Source: Nocardia iowensis
Lineage (GTDB): Bacteria > Actinomycetota > Actinomycetes > Mycobacteriales > Mycobacteriaceae
DNA length: 64,000 nt
Direction of reading: 5' to 3'
Assembly (NCBI RefSeq): GCF_019222765.1
Contig: NZ_CP078145.1
Location: 1,674,001 to 1,738,000, forward strand
Every line of letters starts with the position of its first letter. The stretch's first letter is position 1. A model generated the notes under the pieces. It did no database searches, was not told where the DNA came from, and worked only from the letters and a program-made list of their open reading frames with translations. The position numbers were made by a program, and so were the translations under genes. Shown piece by piece: positions 58,292-64,000 of the stretch.

Positions 58292-59443
58292 TCACCGCTG
58301 CGGCTCCAGCGAGTCGAGCAGGCAACTCCGCCGCAGATACGCGCGTGCGGCGGCCGGATCGGCGGCCAGCTCCCGCAGCTGCGCCCGATAGCTGTCATCA
58401 TGGCCGCGCAATCGGTTCCAATTGTCGTGGCTGGTGCGTTGGACATGTTCGATCGCGACCGTGCGCCGTCGCTCGGCGGCAACATCGAGGCCCGACTCCG
58501 GTGCGCCGTCGAGTACGTCGGCCAGCGCGGTCGCCAGGGTGACCGCGTCGTGGATGCCGCTGTTCATGCCGAGACCGCCGAGCGGATTGTTGACGTGCGC
58601 CGCGTCGCCCATCAGCACGACACGGCCGAACCGGAAACGGTCGGTGACCCGCTGATGCACCCGATAGAGCGAGGCATGCGCTACCCGCCACGGCCGGCCG
58701 AGATCGGCGACAGCAGCCAACCGGGTTGGCAGCCTCCGCAATTCGTAGTGATCGGGCGAGTCCGCCGGAGTCGGCAGCAGCACCCGCCAATGCTCGGGTG
58801 TGCGCAGCAGGACCAGCCACTCACGGGGATCGAAGACATAGTTGATCGGCGCGATGCCGGGCAATGCGGCCGCGAGATCCTCCTCGACCGAGGCGACGAG
58901 GAAGCGCTCCGGGTAGGTACTGCCCTCGAACTCGGCGCCGAGACCACGACGTACCGCGGAATGCGCGCCGTCGGCCGCGAGCACCCACTCGGCTCGGAAC
59001 GGCCCGCGTGCGGTGTCCAGCACCGGTTCCGTTGCGCTGGTGTCGATTCCGTCGACCTGGTGACCGAAGCGTACCTCCGCGTTGCCGGGCAGCGCGTCGA
59101 GCAGAATCGGCGTGAGCTTGCTCTGTTCGCATTGCACCCGGAAGGGAAAGGGGGTGTCCTGGGCGAGCACACCCAAATCGAGGGTCGCTATCGCCCCACC
59201 GCCGCGCTCCCGATATTGAAACGTCCGCGCGACGATTCCCTTGTCCAGCAACGCGTCCAGCACCGCGAGCCGTTGCAGCATCTCCAGCGTCGGCGGGTGG
59301 AACGTGGAGGCCCGAGACTCGCGTGCGAGCTCATCGCCCTGCTCCAGTACGGTGACCTGAATACCTCTGCGCGCCAATGTGAGTGCGGCGGTGAGCCCGA
59401 CCGGCCCGGCGCCGACGACCGCGACCGTTGCCCGATCGGTCAT
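58292..59443 (-). CDS. FAD-dependent aromatic monooxygenase (PHBH/UbiH type)
   Basis: A 383-residue class A flavoprotein monooxygenase. The three family motifs are clear: VAVVGAGPVGLTAALTLARRG (FAD), VLAADGAHSAVRRGLG (DG motif) and VLMGDAAHVNNPLGGLGMNSGIHDA (GD motif). It hydroxylates an aromatic or related ring with NAD(P)H and oxygen. It lacks the C-terminal thioredoxin-like domain of phenol hydroxylases. Start ATG at 59443, overlapping the upstream ALDH stop by 4 nt. Confidence 0.92.
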   Translation of the reverse strand: MTDRATVAVVGAGPVGLTAALTLARRGIQVTVLEQGDELARESRASTFHPPTLEMLQRLAVLDALLDKGIVARTFQYRERGGGAIATLDLGVLAQDTPFPFRVQCEQSKLTPILLDALPGNAEVRFGHQVDGIDTSATEPVLDTARGPFRAEWVLAADGAHSAVRRGLGAEFEGSTYPERFLVASVEEDLAAALPGIAPINYVFDPREWLVLLRTPEHWRVLLPTPADSPDHYELRRLPTRLAAVADLGRPWRVAHASLYRVHQRVTDRFRFGRVVLMGDAAHVNNPLGGLGMNSGIHDAVTLATALADVLDGAPESGLDVAAERRRTVAIEHVQRTSHDNWNRLRGHDDSYRAQLRELAADPAAARAYLRRSCLLDSLEPQR

Positions 59444-60825
59444 GACATGTGCAGGGCGAAACGCCCTTCGACACCGACCACCCGCGCCCCGGTGAAGAAG
59501 CGCAGCGTCTCCGCCGTCCCCTCCTCGCCGAGCCCGGACCGGCCCCACGCGGGCCGGGGCGTCATCAGATGGAGGCTCATGACCGACGACCCGTTCACCT
59601 TTACTTCCCCGGCTCGGATCTGCCGTGCCACGGACAATGCGTGCTCCTCATCGCCGCCACACACGTACCCCTCCAAACCGTAGGGCACCGCATTGGCCAG
59701 TCGCACCGCATCGTCGATCCGGTCGTAGCCGACCACCCCCGCCACCGGACCGAACACCTCGACCGGCAGGTCTTCATCGAGAAGGGTTGGCGCCACGTAG
59801 TTTCCGATTTCCGGCACGGTTCCGAAGGAGCGGGAACGTGCGCTGCTTGCCGCGCGCACGACCTCCGTGTGCCGCGAGTGGATCAGCGGTCCGAAGTCGG
59901 TCAGCGGGTCCAGCGGCGTCCCCACCCGCAGCGCCGCTACCCGTTTGCCGATCGCCGCGACCAGGTCCTCGGTCCGGTCCGCGGGCACGATCAACCGGCC
60001 GAGCGCCCGGCACCACTGCCCGTTCAACGTGGTGAGCAGGTCGCAAGCCATCCGCGCGGCGGTGTCCAGGTCGGCGTCCGGCAGCACCACCAGCGGGTTG
60101 TTGCCGCCGAGTTCGAGCTGGCATGGCCGTAGCAGCGGCGCGGAGGCGGCGGCCACCGACCGTCCGCCGGCCAGGCCGCCGGTGAACGACACGGCCTTGA
60201 CCCGCGGGTCCTGGACCAGCCGCGCGCCGAGCTCGGGGCCACCCTGGACCAGCTGGAACATCCCGGCGGGTACATGTTCGGCGATGACCTCCGCCAACAC
60301 GATCGAGCTGTACGGGGCCAGCTCACTGGCCTTCAGGATCACCGGACAGCCCGCGGCCAACGCGTTCGCCACCTTGTGCGCGGCCATGGGCGCGGGCGCG
60401 TTCCACGGCACCAGACACAACGCGGTGCCCAGCGGCAGCCGGTACACCTCGACGCCGTCCCGGTCCGCGCGCAGCACGCCACCACGGACCTGTTCGGCCG
60501 CGAGCCGGAACGAGCCGGACACGATCGCACCGAGCAACCTGGTCTGCCTGATCGGTACCCCGGTGGCGAACGCGTCCAGCTCGGCGATCCGAGTCGCCCG
60601 TTGTTCGAGGTCGTCCGCAATCGCGTCGAGGACTCGCGGTTCGATCCGATCATCGAACGAATCCGCGACAGCCAGCGCGCGCTCGGCACGGACTTCACTG
60701 GTAGCCATTGCGCGGCAGACCTCTTCGCCGGTCGTCGGGTCCTCCAGTACGAAGTCGAGATCGGTTGTCGGCGTACCCCATTCACCGTCCACCAGATCGG
60801 CGAGGAAAGGCAGGTCAACGGTCAT
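59440..60825 (-). CDS. Aldehyde dehydrogenase 2
   Basis: A 461-residue aldehyde dehydrogenase, diverged from ALDH 1. VPWNAPAPMAAHKVANALAAGCPVILKASE is the cofactor part; the Glu is in CQLELGGNNPLVV and the Cys in LNGQWCRALGRLIV. The C-terminal motif reads RPAWGRSGLGEEG, altered from the usual PFGGxKxSG. The two ALDHs in one unit probably oxidise different aldehydes. Start ATG at 60825, overlapping the ACAD-like gene upstream by 4 nt. Confidence 0.92.
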   Translation of the reverse strand: MTVDLPFLADLVDGEWGTPTTDLDFVLEDPTTGEEVCRAMATSEVRAERALAVADSFDDRIEPRVLDAIADDLEQRATRIAELDAFATGVPIRQTRLLGAIVSGSFRLAAEQVRGGVLRADRDGVEVYRLPLGTALCLVPWNAPAPMAAHKVANALAAGCPVILKASELAPYSSIVLAEVIAEHVPAGMFQLVQGGPELGARLVQDPRVKAVSFTGGLAGGRSVAAASAPLLRPCQLELGGNNPLVVLPDADLDTAARMACDLLTTLNGQWCRALGRLIVPADRTEDLVAAIGKRVAALRVGTPLDPLTDFGPLIHSRHTEVVRAASSARSRSFGTVPEIGNYVAPTLLDEDLPVEVFGPVAGVVGYDRIDDAVRLANAVPYGLEGYVCGGDEEHALSVARQIRAGEVKVNGSSVMSLHLMTPRPAWGRSGLGEEGTAETLRFFTGARVVGVEGRFALHMS

Positions 60826-62096
60826 CGTGCGGCCTCCGTCGGTGCCGTGGTGAACAGTTCGTTCGCCTTCGCCTCGGTGACGATGCGCGCGACCTCCAGC
60901 ATTCCGCGTTCGGCGGGAAACGTCATCACCAGACCCATCGCCAGATCGCGCAGCGCGCGCCCGGCCACCCCGCTCATCGCCGCCGCGGAGGTCCCGCCTG
61001 CCTTGAACGCGCCGAGCGCGACCTGGAAACACGCCTCGGTCACCGCGCCCTTGCCGAGCCGCCACTGGGTGAACACGTCCTGCTTCGGCTTGAACGGAGG
61101 CTCGGCGGTCTCGATCGTGAGTTGGTAGCGCAACCACAGGTAGGCGGTCTGCAGGTGCCGGGTCATCTCGCCGATCAACACCTGGTGCACGGGGGAGGAG
61201 GAGATGGGTTCCCCGGTGTCGGCGAAGGTTTTGGCGGTGGTCACGGCGATCGTCTCGTCGTAGACGTGCTGGGCGCAGCCGGTGTAGGCGGCCGCGATGG
61301 CCAGCTGGTTGCCGACGAAACTGCCTCGGCTCATGGTGAGCATCTTGGTGAACGCACCCGGTACCGCCATGGCTTCGTCATCCGGGATGAAGACCTGGTC
61401 GAGCCGGATCCCGTTGTTGGCGGTGGCGCGCATGCCGAGTCCGTCCCACGGCGCGCGCACGCTCACGCCGGGTGCGTCGCGCGGCACGAAGAAGGTGGCC
61501 AGACCGGCCGCGGTCTCGTAGCCCGCCAGTTTGGCGGAGGTGAGGTAGTAGTCGGCGACGCCGGTCGCGCACCCGAACGACTTCTCGCCCTGCAGGATCC
61601 AACCGCCGTCGGCTTTACGGGCAGTGGTGGCGATGGTGATGTTGGCGGCCGCGGTCTTCACCGATTCGGAGGCGAAGTTGGCCAGCCACACCCCGTCCGC
61701 CATTCGGGTGAGCACCTTCTCGGCGAAGGACTGGACGATCGGGATCTCGTCGTCGGCGAACAAGCCCGCCTCGATCGCCTCCAGGGGCAGCAGACCGCGC
61801 GAGGCGCTGGTGTTGTGGAAGAAGAACGCAAGCGCGGTCGACGGGCAGGCGGTGCCCATCGCGTAGGTGGCGGCGGCCAGGTCGCGCAGCGTGCCACCGA
61901 GCCCGCCGAACTTCTCCGGCACCACCAAACCGAGCAGGCCCGCGTCGCGCAGGAGACCGACGTGCGTCGTCGGGAAGGCGGCGAGCCGATCGGCCTCCTC
62001 GGCGGCCGCGCGCAAGGTCGGCAAGACGGCGTCGACCCGTTGGGCGCGTTCGCGTTCCGCGTCGGTCATGTCTTCGACGAGTCGTTCCCCGATCAT
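60822..62096 (-). CDS. ACAD-fold flavin-dependent monooxygenase (group D, DszC/HpaB-like)
   Basis: A 424-residue acyl-CoA-dehydrogenase-fold protein. LVVPEKFGGLGGTLRDLAAATYAMG and FHNTSASRGLL are ACAD-like, but the catalytic Glu region is replaced by a different C-terminus (AGGTSAAAMSGVAGRALRDLAMG, as in DszC/HsaA-type monooxygenases). The flavin reductase gene directly upstream, overlapping by 4 nt, makes a two-component FMNH2/FADH2 monooxygenase by far the likeliest reading. ATG at 62096. Substrate unknown, probably an aromatic or heteroaromatic ring. Confidence 0.87.
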   Translation of the reverse strand: MIGERLVEDMTDAERERAQRVDAVLPTLRAAAEEADRLAAFPTTHVGLLRDAGLLGLVVPEKFGGLGGTLRDLAAATYAMGTACPSTALAFFFHNTSASRGLLPLEAIEAGLFADDEIPIVQSFAEKVLTRMADGVWLANFASESVKTAAANITIATTARKADGGWILQGEKSFGCATGVADYYLTSAKLAGYETAAGLATFFVPRDAPGVSVRAPWDGLGMRATANNGIRLDQVFIPDDEAMAVPGAFTKMLTMSRGSFVGNQLAIAAAYTGCAQHVYDETIAVTTAKTFADTGEPISSSPVHQVLIGEMTRHLQTAYLWLRYQLTIETAEPPFKPKQDVFTQWRLGKGAVTEACFQVALGAFKAGGTSAAAMSGVAGRALRDLAMGLVMTFPAERGMLEVARIVTEAKANELFTTAPTEAAR

Positions 62097-62575
62097 CGGG
62101 CCATCCCCTCGTGGTAGGTGCGGTCGTGATAGATGAGTGGTTCCGCGGGCCGCGGCACGGCCGCGTCCCGCACCATGCCGAGCACGATGGTGTGATCCCC
62201 GGCGGGATGACAGGCGGCGACCACGCAGTCGAGCCAGGCCGTCGCGTCGGTGAGCACCGCGGCGCCGGTGGTCGCGGTACTCCAGTCGCCGACCGCGAAG
62301 CGATCGGCGTCCTGGCCCGGTTCGGCGAACCGGCGGCCGATGTCGCGGTGCTCGCTGCCGAGCACGTTGACCGCGAAAACTCCACTGCGCCGGACCATTC
62401 GGCACGTCGTGCCGTCGGAGGCCAGGCAGACCGAGACGAGCGGCGGATCGAGCGCCACACTGGTGAACGAACTCGCCGTCATGCCGTGCCGCTCGCCGTC
62501 TTCGCGAATTGTGGTGACGATGACGACGCCACTGGCCCACTGCGCCAATACCGTACGGAGATACGCCGGTTCCAC
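62093..62575 (-). CDS. Flavin reductase, partner of the two-component monooxygenase
   Basis: A 160-residue flavin reductase-like FMN-binding protein (HpaC type): LAQWASGVVIVTTIREDGERHGMTASSFTSVALDPPLVSVCLA and FAVNVLGSEH are family hallmarks, and the H-T-F-like C-terminal YHDRTYHE fits. It supplies reduced flavin to the ACAD-fold monooxygenase. The GTG at 62575 has GGAGG in front and keeps dyad S6 upstream of the gene; a longer open frame to 62680 would run through the operator. First gene of the oxidation unit. Confidence 0.9.
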   Translation of the reverse strand: MEPAYLRTVLAQWASGVVIVTTIREDGERHGMTASSFTSVALDPPLVSVCLASDGTTCRMVRRSGVFAVNVLGSEHRDIGRRFAEPGQDADRFAVGDWSTATTGAAVLTDATAWLDCVVAACHPAGDHTIVLGMVRDAAVPRPAEPLIYHDRTYHEGMAR

Positions 62576-62585
62576 CGCTGCCTCC

Positions 62586-62602
62586 GTTTCGATAGTGGAA
62601 AC
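62586..62602. promoter_or_regulatory. Regulon dyad S6 (oxidation unit promoter)
   Basis: GTTTCG-ATAGT-GGAAAC lies 10 bp before the GTG of the flavin reductase gene, between it and the divergent iclR gene. Confidence 0.72.
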
Positions 62603-62671
62603 GCTGTCACGCACACGGTAACGCTGCGTCTCGGTTCGGCGCAAGGGGAGCGCGGCGAGAAAGGGGATGGT

Positions 62672-62688
62672 GTTTCGCATCGGGAAAT
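62672..62688. promoter_or_regulatory. Regulon dyad S7 (iclR promoter)
   Basis: GTTTCG-CATCG-GGAAAT, 20 bp before the preferred GTG start of the iclR gene. It would allow autoregulation, the usual IclR habit. Confidence 0.68.
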
Positions 62689-62708
62689 CCGCCGCTTACA
62701 CTTGCCGC

Positions 62709-63494
62709 GTGCCCGAAACCGAACCCGACAACCAGAGCCGGTCGATCGCCGCGGTCGAGCGGGCGATGGATGTGCTGCTGCTTTTCGGCCGCAGCGGCCG
62801 TCCCGATCTGGGAGTGACCGAGATCGCCACCGAGCTCGGCATCACCAAGGCCGCGGTGCATCGCATTCTCACCGCGCTGCGCAATCGCGATCTGATCACC
62901 CTCGAACCGACCACGCGCCGATACGCCCTCGGCCATGCCGCGATCGCCCTCGGCCGCGCCTATCTGGCGCGCACCGACCTGCGGGTGATGGCCGCGCCGG
63001 AATTGCGCAGGCTGGCCACCGTCACCGGGGAGACCGCGACGCTGTCGATCCGGCGCGGCGACACCCGTATGTACGTGGATCAGGTTGTGCCGGACCAGGA
63101 ATTGCGGATGGAGGTCGCGCTCGGCGTGCCGTATCCGCTGTACGCGGGCAGTTCGTCGAAGGTGATCCTGGCGCTGCTGCGCAAGGAAGAGATCGACGAG
63201 TACCTCGGCAGGCACGAGCTGACCCCGTTCACCGACGCCACCATCACCACGGCGCGCAAGTTGCGCACCGAGCTCACCGCGATCAAGAAGCGCGGCTACG
63301 CGGTGTCGATGGGGGAGCGCCAGGTCGGGGCCGCGTCCATTGCCGCGCCCATCCTGGATCACGACGGCGGCGTGGTGGCGGCGATCAGCGTGTGCGGGCC
63401 ACTGTCGCGGTTTCAGCCGCGGATGGACGAGTGCGTCCCGATGTTGTTGAAAGCGACTGGCGCGGTGTCGGCTCAGCTGGGCTACCCGGGATAG
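62709..63494 (+). CDS. IclR-family regulator, likely master regulator of the island
   Basis: A 261-residue IclR protein. Winged HTH about residues 15-75 (AVERAMDVLLLFGRSG, VTEIATELGITKAAVHRILTALRN); effector domain from about 90 (YLARTDLRVMAAPELRRLATVTGETATLSIRRGD, VGAASIAAPILDHDGG). Divergent from the oxidation unit with two GTTTCS dyads between. The same dyad precedes every other unit of the island, so it probably senses a pathway intermediate and controls all of them. The GTG at 62709 is preferred; an ATG at 62667 would place dyad S7 inside the gene. Confidence 0.92.
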   Translation: MPETEPDNQSRSIAAVERAMDVLLLFGRSGRPDLGVTEIATELGITKAAVHRILTALRNRDLITLEPTTRRYALGHAAIALGRAYLARTDLRVMAAPELRRLATVTGETATLSIRRGDTRMYVDQVVPDQELRMEVALGVPYPLYAGSSSKVILALLRKEEIDEYLGRHELTPFTDATITTARKLRTELTAIKKRGYAVSMGERQVGAASIAAPILDHDGGVVAAISVCGPLSRFQPRMDECVPMLLKATGAVSAQLGYPG

Positions 63495-63501
63495 TCCCGC
63501 C

Positions 63502-63993
63502 TCACAGGTTGGCACCGGGCTTCAGCACGCCGAGTGTCGCCGCGGCGAGCACGCTGCCCCAGATCAGCCACACGTAGGGTAGGCAGCCGTCGACGCTGCG
63601 GCGCAGCGTGCGCTCCACCTCCTCGCTGGAGCCCTCCGCGAACAGGCTGGTGAAGGCGGGCCCGAAGGGGCGCAACGTCATTCGTATGCCAAGTCCTGCC
63701 GCGATCGCCAGCGCGTAGAGCAGGATCTTGCCGCCGAGCCAGCGCGGGTTGGTGGTGACACCGAATGGTGTGCTGGCCAACAGTGCGTAGGCACCCGCAA
63801 CACCCATGCCGATGATCACCCCGCTGCGGAAGGTGAGGTCGACCCTGCGCGCCAAGGCATTTCGTCCATGCGTGCGGTGCGTGACCACGGTGAACATCAG
63901 CCAAGCGGCGGCGAACAGCCAGGTCAGCACAACGAACCACCATGGAAACAGGCTGATTCCGAACAGTGTCGCGCCGTGTGGATCGAGTGCCAT
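63502..63993 (-). CDS. Integral membrane protein (possibly 5'-truncated by the window end)
   Basis: At least 163 residues with four hydrophobic helices: WWFVVLTWLFAAAWLMFTV, GVIIGMGVAGAYALLA, KILLYALAIAAGLGI and YVWLIWGSVLAAATLGVL. There are short basic and acidic loops. It resembles small CopD/DUF2269-like membrane proteins but I cannot assign a function. The Met at 63993 may be internal, as the frame continues to the window edge. It converges with the iclR gene, 7 bp apart, and is probably outside the island. Confidence 0.65.
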   Translation of the reverse strand: MALDPHGATLFGISLFPWWFVVLTWLFAAAWLMFTVVTHRTHGRNALARRVDLTFRSGVIIGMGVAGAYALLASTPFGVTTNPRWLGGKILLYALAIAAGLGIRMTLRPFGPAFTSLFAEGSSEEVERTLRRSVDGCLPYVWLIWGSVLAAATLGVLKPGANL

Positions 63994-64000
63994 CAGGGTG

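Noticed and set aside
61297..61521. Small plus-strand frame with a hydrophilic product inside the monooxygenase gene
   Set aside because: It lies wholly inside and antisense to a well-supported gene.
60708..62117. A 469-codon plus-strand open frame opposite the ACAD-fold monooxygenase
   Set aside because: Antisense shadow; composition (Gly/His/Arg) is typical of GC-rich reverse frames.

Overview
The window is GC-rich, tightly packed actinobacterial DNA. A mycolyltransferase-like fragment, an LCP cell-wall ligase with a LytR_C tail, an LdtMt2-type L,D-transpeptidase lipoprotein, a DesA3-like desaturase, two P450s and many TetR regulators point to a mycolic-acid-containing actinomycete, most likely Nocardia. 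No rRNA, tRNA, CRISPR, insertion sequence or phage gene was seen.

Left part (about 1-32 kb): ordinary housekeeping and accessory genes. These are a His-rich zinc CDF exporter; a TetR-P450 pair; an amidase; an FUSC-type membrane protein; LCP ligase; a SDR; a P450 divergent from an HxlR regulator; a PLP decarboxylase; the L,D-transpeptidase; a haloacetate-dehalogenase-like hydrolase translationally coupled to a GlxA/AraC regulator; a TetR divergent from a crotonase with paired operators; an M24 peptidase; two small metal-type proteins; a GNAT; a methyltransferase; and a glycerol locus (glpF-glpK-glpD divergent from iclR-glpK2). A desaturase, a SDR and a double-TetR fusion close this part.

Right part (about 32-63.5 kb): one large, apparently co-regulated catabolic island. 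It has four transcription units plus a secreted hydrolase. (A) An 11-gene plus-strand CoA operon, 33.2-42.7 kb, almost every junction a 4-nt overlap. (B) A 10-gene minus-strand operon, 53.7-43.3 kb: two-domain nitrilase-like protein, an RCC-reductase-like protein, a chlorophyllase/dienelactone-type hydrolase, a Rieske oxygenase, a second RCC-reductase-like protein, an unknown beta-rich protein, a SDR, an arylmalonate-decarboxylase/maleate-isomerase-like protein, an acyl-CoA ligase and a cupin. (C) A plus-strand unit, 53.9-56.7 kb: 26-codon leader, transporter, two membrane-anchored neocarzinostatin-fold proteins and a Dabb protein. (D) A minus-strand oxidation unit, 62.6-56.9 kb: flavin reductase, ACAD-fold monooxygenase, two aldehyde dehydrogenases and an FAD monooxygenase, divergent from an IclR regulator. 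A shared 17-bp palindrome, GTTTCS-N5-SGAAAY, lies in front of every unit and next to the iclR gene itself.

The most striking point is the pair of proteins resembling plant red chlorophyll catabolite reductase, next to a single-component Rieske oxygenase and a chlorophyllase-like esterase. I infer that the island breaks down a tetrapyrrole (chlorophyll- or bilin-derived) or a similar conjugated pigment, possibly via maleimide and mesaconyl/citramalyl-CoA-type intermediates. The domain resemblances rest on reading the residues; the pathway is inference.
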